A stretch of 16,404 nt of DNA from Larix sibirica. Taxonomy: Eukaryota; Streptophyta; Pinopsida; Pinales; Pinaceae. Below, piece by piece: positions 1 through 8,890 of this stretch (its first letter is position 1; each line of letters starts with the position of its first letter). Location: contig NWUY0300029823.1 in NCBI GenBank assembly GCA_004151065.3, positions 4,603-21,006 of the forward strand, given 5' to 3'. The notes beneath the pieces were generated by a model. That model worked only from the letters and a program-made list of their open reading frames with translations. It searched no databases and was not told where the DNA came from. The position numbers were made by a program, and so were the translations under genes.

Positions 1-297
1 TGCATGTGTGGCTTGGTCTTTGCTTAGCATATGCCTGCACTTTATGTTGAATGATAAAATGAAAGGAATCCAAATGTGAAAGGAATGGCCGCAAATATAA
101 CTCCGTTCCTCTTTTCTTGAGATTTAGCGTCTATTCTCTTCTTGAGGTTTCCTGTCTATTAAGGTTACAGTGTACTGAGATGTTTTATAAGAGAGATGTT
201 CTGTAAGAGTTATTTAGGATTTTTGAATAAACGAAGGTTATATCAAAGAGATTTGAAAATAAAGGGTTACTAAGTATTTAAATTGAAAATTAAGAAT

Positions 298-617
298 GGA
301 AGGGGACCCAGCTACATGCGGGACAACTGGCACACAAAGGTACCATCCTTCACAAAGTTGATGGGAAAAATATAAAAAAATATTTATGATGTTAAGTAAA
401 ATTATTTTTTAGATATCACCCTAATGGGGTGGAAAGGGACCCAGCTAGCACACACACAGGTACCATCCTGCACAAAGTTGACGGGAAAAAATATAAAAAA
501 ATATTTATGATGTTAAATAATATTATTTTTTTAGGTATCACCCTAATGGGGTGGAAGGGGACACAGCTATATGCGGGACAACTGGCACACAGGTACCATC
601 TTGCACAAAGTTGATGG
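298..617. repeat. Tandem repeat, about 122-133 bp unit, 2.6 copies
   Basis: Three copies start at 298, 431 and 553 with a GGAAGGGGACCCAGCT-like block. Each continues through GGTACCATC and CACAAAGTTGA. The first two then run into an A/T-rich tract and ATCACCCTAATGGGGTGG before the next copy; the third stops after the CACAAAGTTGATGGGA block. Copy 2 lacks the ATGCGGGACAACTGG segment present in copies 1 and 3, so the units differ by indels. Reading frames through it are repeat-derived and I do not regard them as genes. Confidence 0.9.
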
Positions 618-625
618 GAAGGGAG

Positions 626-2477
626 GTAGTTTGGGAGTTGTATAAGGACTAACTAAAATGTTTTTGACAGAATAATTTTTGTCAAAATCTTAATTTGGAG
701 TGTTTAGATCGCGATTTAGATGATTTGAATAATTTTAAAATTGAACAATTAATCTGGCGACAATCCTAATTACTGAAATGATAAAAATACGAAAATAACA
801 ATTTCCAACCAAAATTTGAACCTGTTTTTATCCCAAATTCACTAGAAAAGCGGAGCGTTTTGGCATCCTACGCGGGTAGCTTGGGGGTCATTCGATAGTG
901 GAGTGAAGAGACGAGTTATTTCAGCTGGGTGGTCATTCGATAGCGCAATAAATTGGTTTAAAGTTTTTCTTATTATGCATTTCATATTTACCTTGCTATA
1001 CTTGGAACACGTTTCCCTGCTAAATAATGATTTTGCACGATAAAAAAAACATCATAGTTTTGTATGGATTAAGACATTATTATTATGTACGGATGACATT
1101 TAGTGACCAAGCTGTGGATTAATTTGCTTACCAGCTTGTACGTTTATTTGCCTAAGTTTCGATCTAGGTAGGAATATTTCTTTGTAGGTTGATTTCTCTG
1201 GCTTGCTATTGGCTTGCTTGCATGACATCACCTTTGGGTATTGAAGCGGGCCACATGGAAGCAGGAAAATGTCATCCATGTATCTTGACGTCTCCGCACC
1301 TTGTATTTTGTGATTAAAAACTGCGTGGTTAATAGTATGAGTTACATTGTACATTGTTTTTTATCAATTGATTTTTAAAGAGAAGTTTACGAGTCATCAT
1401 TTTTGGATTTTTTCTTGGTTCTATATTAAAATTTGGGGATTTTTTTTTCCAAATTCAAATTTGAAGTGTTTAAATTATGTTTCTGAATATATAAATAGAT
1501 TTAACACTATCAAATACTTTTAAAATATTTATATTATTATAAAGTTTAATAACTATTATATAGAATTCCAAGTGTTACTCAAAAATTTATGAGAATCTAT
1601 AAAAAAAAAAAAACCTAAAAAAGTGTGAATCGTTTTATGTTTAGACTAAGTTATATTTCTAAAAAAAAATGCATGCTAGAAAGTGTATCTTCCATCATCA
1701 CATCATCCTGTGTTGTGTTTCTCATGTAAATTAGTCCTTGCAGTACATGAACTATATGGCCGTCTCTTGAATTTCTCTGGCAAATGTTGCATTTGATGCG
1801 ACCTCATATTGATTCATAATTTGATTGCCTGACTTTATGTTAATTAGTTTTCATGGTCGCAAAAAACAACTTTGATCCTCAAAACAACACTTGCGATATC
1901 CATTTAGTAATGTTATCTATTTGCACACATGATTTTTACACAATGTTAAGAATTTTTTTCCATTTCCAGGTGTGTGTTGTATTTTGATCATAAATTATCC
2001 TAAATTGTAAGAACACTGTAGTACGTCTAAGTTCTTATTCTTTGAGTATGGAGATGTAAAGATGGAGGGGATTGGAACTCATGACATTTACAACACTAAG
2101 TTTCAATTTTGAAGAGTACAAAATCATTATAGTCAAATCCAGGGTAATTCAGTGAAATCCATTCCTCGCAAAAATACTATCTTACCATATGGTTGTTCAT
2201 CCATAATTTTAGTGTTCTATTATCCTTAACTACATTTGCTAACTATATTTATATAATAAATATAACCATAAACCAACCCTTGAACCTTTCTACTAGAAGA
2301 GAATATCAAAAGTAAGAACATGAAATAAGCTAAGGTGCCTAAAAGTTGAACGAATCTTGGTTGGCCTGATGGTCTTCCTGGGCTCCAAGAAACGAACTGA
2401 GTTATGTGCTGATTGAGCTCGGGGTCTATCGGGAGACTGGACTACTGCGCTTATGCTGCTTTCCCATCTTTGAACCC
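626..2477. other. AT-rich stretch without a supportable gene
   Basis: I read both strands and found no protein family, tRNA or clear transposon end. Short open frames, for example 1100-1354 on the minus strand, have no protein-like motifs. The only local structure is a 13-bp direct repeat, GGTCATTCGATAG, at 886 and 931, plus homopolymer A and T runs around 1440-1670. Confidence 0.6.
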
Positions 2478-2884
2478 CTAGAAGAAATCTCCAAATAATT
2501 TCCTTTCTACCAGGGAGATCTGGTTGTCTAACTCGGCTTGCTTTGTTTGCAAGTTGGCTAAGTCCACTTCTAACATCAAATTATCTTGCTGCTGATGGCT
2601 CCATGTGGCCACCCCGGTGTCATCCTCACTAGTTCTTCAATGTTTTCACGGCCTAACCACGTGACCGAAGCGCCTCCCCAAGTAGTTGACACATCTTCTT
2701 AGGAAATTCACATCCTAATCCACCATGCACAAGTCGTGAGGCCATAAATCACGTTTTTTTGGCTAGGCAGTGCCTTGTAGATAACATGATGCATGTATTG
2801 GGCCGACAACATGGAGTCCTTCTCATCCAGTTCCGAAAGGATACCGAGCACCCTAAATGAAGATCGTATACAAAAGTTGCACCC
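2478..2884 (-). pseudogene. Broken coiled-coil coding remnant, possibly gag-like
   Basis: Two protein-like open segments lie in order on the minus strand. The first runs 2884 to 2711 (58 codons, including LSELDEKDSMLSAQ and HHVIYKALPSQKNV) and ends at a TGA at 2708-2710. The second runs 2636 to 2481 (52 codons, rich in L/Q/E/D, including LEVDLANLQTKQAELD and ISLVERKLFG) and ends at TAG 2478-2480. Between them a third frame reads EFPKKMCQLLGEALRSRG before a stop, so the original frame is cut by at least two frameshifts or stops. The last part has heptad-like leucine spacing, which suggests a coiled coil. I do not recognise the family; a retroelement gag-like protein is one possibility. The first segment is open right up to the CACTA terminus at 2889, so that insertion may have cut the frame. 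Confidence 0.45.
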
Positions 2885-2888
2885 CTAT

Positions 2889-3325
2889 CACTAGTAGAAA
2901 AAGTGAGATATATGGCAAAGCAAATGACTATAATTTGCATATAAATGACTAAGTTTAGTCATGTGACTAATAATCATTTATTGCCAGTCACTTATAATGT
3001 GACTAAAATTTTTTAGTCATTTATTGATTGTTTTGATTGGTCAATTTGGTCGCATATTTCGTCATTAATTGTCATTAACTGATCATTTATTTAGTTATTG
3101 ATTGATGTTAATTGGTCATTTGTTTAGTCATTGATAGTTGTTAACTATTCATTTATTATTTTAGTCATTTGTTGTTAACTAGTCATTGATTGCGATTAAC
3201 TAGTCATTTAGTTAGTCATTAAGTGCAGTTAACTGATCAGTTAGTTAGTCGTTGATTGCTATTGATTGTTGTTAATTGGTCATTTATTTAGTCATTGATT
3301 GTTGTTAACTGGTCATCGTTTTTTG
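2889..3325 (+). mobile_element. CACTA (En/Spm-type) transposon left end with subterminal repeats
   Basis: Starting at 2889 the sequence reads CACTAGTAGAAAAAG, which matches the usual plant CACTA terminal inverted repeat (CACTA followed by a short A-rich stretch). It is followed by an array of short direct and inverted TAGTCATT/AATGACTA motifs, as expected for the subterminal transposase-binding repeats of this superfamily. The three bases before it (TAT, 2886-2888) would be the target duplication. No transposase was found and I could not find the matching right end, so the element is truncated, deleted, or extends beyond what I can trace. Confidence 0.7.
2951..3320. repeat. Degenerate TTAGTCATTGATTGTTGTTAACTG-like array
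   Basis: A run of imperfect units contains TTAGTCATT, GATTG, GTTAACT and GGTCATTTA. Unit length varies from about 20 to 40 bases and the units are diverged. The first part also contains inverted copies (AATGACTA, then TAGTCAT), so short hairpins can form. It is interpreted as the subterminal repeat region of the CACTA element. It is not a CRISPR array, because the units are neither regular nor separated by unique spacers. Confidence 0.8.
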
Positions 3326-3330
3326 TAGAT

Positions 3331-3401
3331 AGGGCATGGAGGAATCGAACCACCAACTTACTACCTTTAAAACAAGTGCTCTTCCATTGAGCTAGCACCC
3401 T
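3331..3401 (-). tRNA. Degenerate tRNA-like sequence
   Basis: Read on the minus strand, this 71-base segment has a 7-base acceptor stem with one C-A mismatch and two G-U pairs, a D-arm (GCTC AATGGAA GAGC), and a T-arm with the invariant GGTTCGATTCC core and one T-T mismatch. The anticodon arm is weak. The loop TTTTAAA or TTTAAAG would give anticodon UUA or UAA depending on register, and the stem has mismatches either way. No CCA is encoded. It lies directly behind the CACTA subterminal repeats, so it is probably a tRNA-derived relic carried by, or inserted into, the transposon rather than a working tRNA. Confidence 0.5.
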
Positions 3402-3514
3402 TAAATAGAAGAATCAAATTTCACACTAAAAGAATAAGTTTAGTTAAATATAACATATCCATGCATCAAGTTTAAATAATGTCAAAATAGATAGCCAAGG
3501 ATTTCCTTAACTCC

Positions 3515-3558
3515 CAACAAACCTTATTGTCTTCCACAACAAACCTTATTGTCTTCCA
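3515..3558. repeat. Perfect 22-bp direct tandem duplication
   Basis: The unit CAACAAACCTTATTGTCTTC plus CA occurs twice back to back (3515-3536 and 3537-3558) without a mismatch. Confidence 0.95.
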
Positions 3559-4615
3559 TGAAGCTAACTATTTATTATGATGTGTACCAATTCCTGGTAA
3601 TAAATTGACCATCTCAACCATCAAAACTATAACCATCATAATTATCAAGTGCATAAGATGTTCAAGTAGTTAAAAGAACACTTTTGTAAACGGGACCTAG
3701 CCACATTGATAATCGGTGTTAGGATGCATGTTAGTCAAATTGCTTATTGGCATGCCGAGAAGTTCGAAAAAATCTGGACTCATGTAGTAAAAATTGTACA
3801 TGTTTTGCTTTGATTTTAGTTTTGTCATCAACATATTTTTCCAAATTTTCCTTTTGATTTTCAACATTTTTGTTGCAAAATCCTCCCTCACTATCAAGGC
3901 ATTGCTTTGGTGGCAAAAGCATGCTTCCCGTAACATATTTTGCTAGAGAAAATGGTCCTAAAATATATAAATTCACTGAGAAAAACAAGAAGGTGGGAAA
4001 AAATTAATGACGACAACATTGCTACACAGAACAGTTCTAAAAGTTGATTTTAATGGAGAAATCATAAAGAATATAATCAAGTTCCGTTGACCCGAGAATG
4101 CTACGGAAATGCTTTTGGTGATTATTCCTTCAAAGGATGACATGTTTGTTCATCATAAGTACAAACATACTTTGTAAAATTTTGGACATATTCTTTTTGT
4201 TTTACAACAACGGCTAAGAGCTTTTATATATAAAAAGAGTGGCAAAACGCGATTACATAGTGTGAGAGCATGTTTGTTCCTCAACAGTGGGGAACTGATA
4301 TGTCTCTGCATTCATCTCTGTCCGATCTGCTACTTCATTGACAAAATCTATCCTATGACAGCTATATATTTGAATAAACTGCCCTACCAACTTTAAACAG
4401 AAACAAAACATAATTTAAACGTCCTCAAGTTGAGATCCAAGCTTACTGCTACTAAATACAAAGGCCCAAAACTGGGTAATAGAAAACTTCTAAACATCCT
4501 GGACATAACTAAACAGGGTCCCCAAAAAAACCTAAGAAAATACCAAAGCCACATGCTAATACTGGCGACGATGCTCAGGCTCGCGATCCTTTCCACTAGT
4601 TGTGCCGCCGTGGTT
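3559..4615. other. No supportable gene; possible LINE 3' tail near 4200-4260
   Basis: I see no protein family between 3559 and 4615. On the minus strand, 4600-4400 lies immediately downstream of the 183-codon frame and could be its 3' untranslated region. Further on, about 4260 to 4190 reads TTTTTATATATAAAAGCTCT and then a (TTG)TTGTAAAACAAAAAG tail. I take this as resembling the 3' end of a plant LINE, which would fit the RNase H remnant upstream on the same strand. This is a resemblance only. Confidence 0.3.
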
Positions 4616-5167
4616 CTAGAGCTCCTGCTTCAGACTTCTTAGCTCGGCACGCATTCCATCTATCTTCCCTTCCACGATTTTTGCAGTGCTGTGAACTACT
4701 TTGACCTGCGCATCCAAGGTAGCCGAGCAGGGGAAACCGTTGTCTAGAACTTTGGCAAGACTGTCAACTTTCTCAGAGAGCTTGGTGTTGTTGTCCCGGG
4801 CCTCTTTGTTTATAGCCTGCTCTAGCATAAACATGTGCTGCAATGCCTTTTTCAATTCGTAGTTCTCGCCTCTCAACAAACGAACCTGAGAGTCCAGTTT
4901 AGCCAAGTGATCTGTCACTTCATTGGGAGCAGTATTATGGTTTGCCCCAAAGCATCCACCAACAAACGAACCAAGGGGAGAGCTTGAGTAGTACTCCTGA
5001 AACTGACCACCATCTTCATGCGCCCTGCGCAGCAAGTGAGCCGAACCACCATGGTTCCCAAGCATTGTGGGGAGTTTCTTCCTGCAATCCGGCATTACCA
5101 CGCCTCCCGAACGGGGGATGGTCTTTTTGCAGAGTAGGCAATGGAAAGCAGCATTAGGATCAGCCAT
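4616..5167 (-). CDS. Intact 183-residue CxxC and coiled-coil protein of unknown function
   Basis: The frame is complete from ATG (5165-5167) to TAG (4616-4618). A GTG two codons upstream (5171-5173) is in frame, but the ATG is followed by GCT and is the natural start. Residues 8-32 hold a possible metal site, FHCLLCKK then PDC (C10, C13, C28), with H39, H44 and H50 nearby. Residues 37-80 are Gly/Ser-rich and probably flexible. Residues 83-122 (L88, L91, V95, L98, L105, L109) and 128-183 have spaced hydrophobics and many charges, so an amphipathic coiled coil is likely. There is no signal peptide or membrane segment. It looks more GC-rich than its surroundings and has no stop or frameshift, unlike the neighbouring remnants. 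On the same strand it follows the RNase H remnant by about 330 bases. I do not recognise the family; a host gene or an accessory frame of a mobile element are both possible. Confidence 0.55.
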   Translation of the reverse strand: MADPNAAFHCLLCKKTIPRSGGVVMPDCRKKLPTMLGNHGGSAHLLRRAHEDGGQFQEYYSSSPLGSFVGGCFGANHNTAPNEVTDHLAKLDSQVRLLRGENYELKKALQHMFMLEQAINKEARDNNTKLSEKVDSLAKVLDNGFPCSATLDAQVKVVHSTAKIVEGKIDGMRAELRSLKQEL

Positions 5168-5501
5168 ATTCACGGTCTCAAAGTGCAGGAGGGAATGCTG
5201 CCAACCTTCCTAGCACCCTGCATTTAAACGTTCCCAACACCCTACCAACGTTCCATCTGCGTTAATTGTCTACATGCCGCCCATGTGGAGACCATGTGAA
5301 TCCAGCATGCGGCCGCCCCCATTCCCAAGGTGCAATTTTGGGTTTAAAGCTTTAGGATAGTCTCCATTGTTAAGTTGGAGGTGTAATTCGAGGTTTTGAT
5401 TGAGCGTGGGGGTTTTAGGATCATGACTCCACCCCAAATTTGGATTCTTCTTATGTCCTGAAACCATGAGATACCTTTCCCAAATGTTAAACAAGAAGGG
5501 T

Positions 5502-5871
5502 TTAAGGAATACAGATTCTATCATTCACCTTCTGATTGCAGACAAGAATTCCACAGTCAAGCCTGACGCCATTGTTCGCCATTTTGTCCGCTTCATGGTT
5601 ATTGGATCTCAGGATATGGAGGAAATTTATTGTTTTGAATTCATTTACAAGGCACTTTAGAAGACGGTGGAGTTTAGAGNNATAACCAGCATTGAGTCTC
5701 CACAAACAACTAAGTCTGAGAGGCCGTCCTCCCTGGCAATCTCCAAACCTTTAATAAGAGCTAACCATTCCGCACTGTTATTGGACCTTCTTCCAATTCC
5801 CAGGCATAGTCTTTCATCTTGTGTCCATTAGAGCCGTAGATAACTCCACCCGTGCCTGCCAACCCTGGAAA
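5502..5871 (-). pseudogene. LINE-type RNase H domain remnant
   Basis: In minus-strand order I read GLAGTGGVIYGSNG, then after a frameshift NNSAEWLALIKGLEIA, then VVCGDSMLVI, then after a gap KLHRLLKCL, and finally NHEADKMANNG ending at TAA 5502-5504. These match the RNase H fold found at the C-terminus of plant L1-like LINE polyproteins. Three of four catalytic acidic residues are present (E of SAEW, D of GDS, D of HEAD). The first aspartate, normally in a DGS-like motif, is absent. A one-base deletion near 5792-5794 shifts the frame. The two Ns at 5680-5681 lie between GDSMLVI and KLHRLL, and the frame changes there too. Most plant LINE RNase H domains have a longer linker at that point, so sequence may be missing. 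Confidence 0.8.
5680..5681. other. Assembly gap (NN)
   Basis: Two undetermined bases lie within the RNase H remnant and just left of a 726-bp tandem duplication. The reading frames on the two sides disagree by one base, so the true gap length is probably not two. Confidence 0.95.
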
Positions 5872-7183
5872 TTTTGGAACATATTACAATGAAGTGTAGT
5901 GAAGAATCCCAATATAATCAAACTTATTAGGAGTCTAGGGAAATGAGGCAATAATCATGAAGAGAAGACGCATGAAGCTATCTCTAAGACATAGTACCAG
6001 TGCACCTATCTAAGATGAAGGGGGGGGTGATCCCAAGTATAGGCCTAACATTTTCCTTTTGCATCTCTTGTATCTCATATCTGGTCAATTATAGGGGACA
6101 TCCAGCCTTTGTAATGCGATTGGTATCAGCTTTTTGAGTCTTTCAGAATTTCAAATGATATATATATATATATTCAACTGGGATTCAAATAAAAATATAA
6201 CAGCAAAGAATGAAGGCATATAAAAAATTTTGCAAACTTGGTAACATGCAAGCATACAATAGCTCTATTATCAGTGTAGCATCAACAGTAAAGTGTGGCT
6301 TGTATGAACCATCTAAAAAATTGAAGCTGGAGTATAGATTCATAGAATATACAATTTTAGTGCAATATATTTAGAGCAAAATATCCTCCCAACAGGCTTC
6401 TACTTAACTGTGCAAAGAACTTATCTCCTTTCATTTATACAGGAAAAGTTCACCAAACCTCCCTGGCAATCTCCAAACCTTTAATAAGAGCTAACCATTC
6501 CGCACTGTTATTGGACCTTCTTCCAATTCCCAGGCATAGTCTTTCATCTTGTGTCCATTAGAGCCGTAGATAACTCCACCCGTGCCTGCCAACCCTGGAA
6601 ATTTTGGAACATATTACAATGAAGTGTAGTGAAGAATCCCAATATAATCAAACTTATTAGGAGTCTAGGGAAATGAGGCAATAATCATGAAGAGAAGACG
6701 CATGAAGCTATCTCTAAGACATAGTACCAGTGCACCTATCTAAGATGAAGGGGGGGGTGATCCCAAGTATAGGCCTAACATTTTCCTTTTGCATCTCTTG
6801 TATCTCATATCTGGTCAATTATAGGGGACATCCAGCCTTTGTAATGCGATTGGTATCAGCTTTTTGAGTCTTTCAGAATTTAAAATTATATATATATATA
6901 TATTCAACTGGGATTCAAATAAAAATATAACAGCAAAGAATGAAGGCATATAAAAAATTTTGCAAACTTGGTAACATGCAAGCATACAATAGCTCTATTA
7001 TCAGTGTAGCATCAACAGTAAAGTGTGGCTTGTATGAACCATCTAAAAAATTGAAGCTGGAGTATAGATTCATAGAATATACAATTTTAGTGCAATATAT
7101 TTAGAGCAAAATATCCTCCCAACAGGCTTCTACTTAACTGTGCAAAGAACTTATCTCCTTTCATTTATACAGGAAAAGTTCAC
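5728..7183. repeat. 726-bp direct tandem duplication, two copies
   Basis: Copy 1 is 5728-6453 and copy 2 is 6458-7183, separated by a 4-base filler, CAAA (6454-6457). I found only two differences: C6152 against A6882, and G6157 against T6887, both beside the (TA)n tract. Each copy starts in CCTCCCTGGCAAT of the RNase H remnant and ends at AGGAAAAGTTCAC. Apart from the RNase H piece, I see no coding content in the unit. It contains a G7 run and a (TA)n microsatellite. Confidence 0.95.
6458..6601 (-). pseudogene. Second partial copy of the RNase H remnant
   Basis: This is the part of the RNase H remnant carried into copy 2 of the 726-bp duplication. It contains the GLAGTGGVIYG start, the same one-base deletion, and NNSAEWLALIKGLEIA, and then ends at the duplication junction. 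It therefore lacks the GDS and HEAD segments. Sharing the frameshift with copy 1 shows that the domain was already dead when the duplication occurred. Confidence 0.85.
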
Positions 7184-7607
7184 GTCTCCAAAGTATGTCT
7201 ATTACGGGCAATCAAAATGCACAATCGTTTTCAGATCTATCTGCCTCATTTTGGTTCTTGTGCACTTATTATCTACTAGTGATGTAATGTCCAACAAACA
7301 TATTAATAAAATTCTCTCATGCCATTTCGCTTTGATTATTTTGACAAAAGTTATAAATAAAGTTCTAGCATTCGCAAGCCATTTAGATTGCATATGATTT
7401 TGTTCTTTATTCACTTCCACTTTTCTCCCAGAATTTGACCTATGTTTTGCCAAAAAACCATTGAACAATCATTCAAAGTTTCTGCTTGAAGTATATTTAT
7501 TTAAATAAAACAATCTACACAGAAGACTGGTGGATGAAATTACTAGAATTTTATCATCAAAGAATGACACAACTTAGCCTTATTGAGATCTAAGCCAATC
7601 AATTACC
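7184..7607. other. Possible 3' flank of the Ca2+-ATPase remnant
   Basis: On the minus strand this follows the TAA at 7608-7610. It contains AAATAAATA near 7500, which could serve as a poly(A) signal, but no coding motif. Open frames here have no recognisable protein content. Confidence 0.35.
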
Positions 7608-8567
7608 TTAATATTCTTCACTGAAGCAATCCGAGAAAGCTCTTCTGGGTACAAGAATGAGTTTCACAATGGTTGCTAGTGGCCAACTATCCCACAATTT
7701 ACATAAAGTCATATTTTAAATTCAATTCTAGGTAAGCAAACTATAAGAACTGGTGAACACATGAAAACAATGAACTACCCTTGAATTGAGTCTTAAATAA
7801 GGGATTAATATTTCAAACCTTATAAAACCAATTACAATACAAATAATCCATTTTTCCCAATCCAAGCGAGTTGTTGATGCAAATTTCCCAGCAAACTCAA
7901 CAGTCAAAACCTGTAAATCAATACAACATTCTGGTAAACTCAAAAGATTCATAAAACGCAAAACACAATAAAATTCAGCATAGCATTTGCTCAATGACAA
8001 GTATTCAGGCAATTCTGAATTGATTTTGGTTTGGTAAGGTTGGGTCAAATGCCTGTCCATCCTTGGTCAAGTTCTAGGATGGGTCAACATGCACATTGAT
8101 ACAAAATTACAAGGAAAGAACAATTATTAGCACCATAACCTTGGAAATTGCTGTTTACCTGAATTACAAGTGTAAGGGCTATTATTCCAATGAACAAATG
8201 GTTTGAAAATAGTTCTCGAAAAATGTTCTTCTGATGTAGTTTTCTTGAATTGAATTTATTGAATATATGTTAATGTGTCCATTTAAAAATAGTGAAACCA
8301 CTATTACAAAATAATCAAAGCCATGGATTTTGGGAGCAAAACATTCTGAGAAAGAGAATTTACATTTTTACACTTTAGGAGATGTCTGAACCTAGATAAA
8401 AAAACTAAAAGCAAAAAAATCATGTACTAAATATTGAATCTACAAACATACCTGGCAAAAGACAAAAGCAATAAAAATTACAGTGTTTCTCACTTTGTTT
8501 GCTTGGCCTTTTTTATCTGGCTTTAGGTTTAAAATGTCTTTGCCCTTAAATGTAAGGATAAGGAGAA
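7608..8567 (-). pseudogene. Last four exons of an ACA8/9/10-like Ca2+-ATPase, truncated
   Basis: Four exons read in order on the minus strand. Exon A (8567-8452) gives LLILTFKGKDIL, VRNTVIFIAFVFCQ, then GTATGT. Exon B (about 8266-8159) gives FNKFNSRK, KNIFRELFSNHLF, then GTAAAC. Exon C (7910-7819) gives VLTVEFAGKFASTTRLDW, then GTTTGA. Exon D (7686-7608) gives (S)WPLATIVKLI, VPRRAFSD, TAA. These match the last membrane helices of plant autoinhibited P-type IIB Ca2+ pumps, which export Ca2+ using ATP; FVFCQ-FNEFNARK and VEFLGKFA-TTRLNW are family signatures. Exon phases agree and no exon has an internal stop. However, exon B lacks an AG acceptor (it is preceded by ACATTAACAT), E in FNEFN is K, and the upstream exons, including the catalytic P and N domains, are missing. 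I infer a truncated gene copy, not a working pump. Confidence 0.85.
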
Positions 8568-8599
8568 CTGTAACTGTAAGGATAAGGAGAACTGCAACT
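8552..8599. repeat. 24-bp tandem duplication over a splice acceptor
   Basis: Two 24-base units (8552-8575 and 8576-8599) differ at one base. On the minus strand each unit holds a CAG acceptor followed by TTCTCCTTATCCTTAC, so the acceptor and first bases of the Ca2+-ATPase exon are present twice. Confidence 0.95.
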
Positions 8600-8673
8600 C
8601 ATAAAGAATTGTGTCAATTATGATTTGGGTTTATTACATTATCAATACAATGTCCAATGCCATTGGTCATACA

Positions 8674-8755
8674 GAATATAATATACTATAGGTCAGTCTC
8701 CAATGCCAGGGGAAAGCACCCAATGAATATAATATACTATAGGTCAGTCTCCAAA
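8674..8755. repeat. 51-bp direct tandem repeat, 1.6 copies
   Basis: GAATATAATATACTATAGG and the following TCAGTCTCCAA occur at 8674 and again at 8725. Slightly downstream, at 8837-8873, ATGGCTTATTAGGG also occurs twice. Confidence 0.9.
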
Positions 8756-8890
8756 TTTCCTTTCTTCACAGATTATGTGCATAAATTCAAGTGTTAGACC
8801 ATGGCCCGAGACTAGGGATGCACCCACTCTAGAGTATGGCTTATTAGGGGCATGGCTTATTAGGGCCTCTTCTCATCACTTTGGAGTCCT

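Noticed and set aside
429-614. 61-codon frame in the tandem repeat
   Set aside because: It is open only because the repeat unit happens to lack stops in this frame. There is no protein-like content.
2951-3320. CRISPR-like array
   Set aside because: Units vary in length and sequence and have no unique spacers. The CACTA terminus next to it explains them.
4393-4596. 67-codon hydrophobic minus frame downstream of the 183-residue protein
   Set aside because: It looks like a membrane segment, but only because of T/G-rich probable 3' untranslated sequence. There is no other support.
7270-7281. TCTACTAGTG as the right end of the CACTA element
   Set aside because: It matches the inverted terminus over about ten bases, but the following ATG does not match the TAT before the left end and no subterminal repeats precede it.
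7728-8060. A 110-codon single-exon gene
   Set aside because: Only the middle (7910-7819) is coding, as one Ca2+-ATPase exon. The rest is translated intron.
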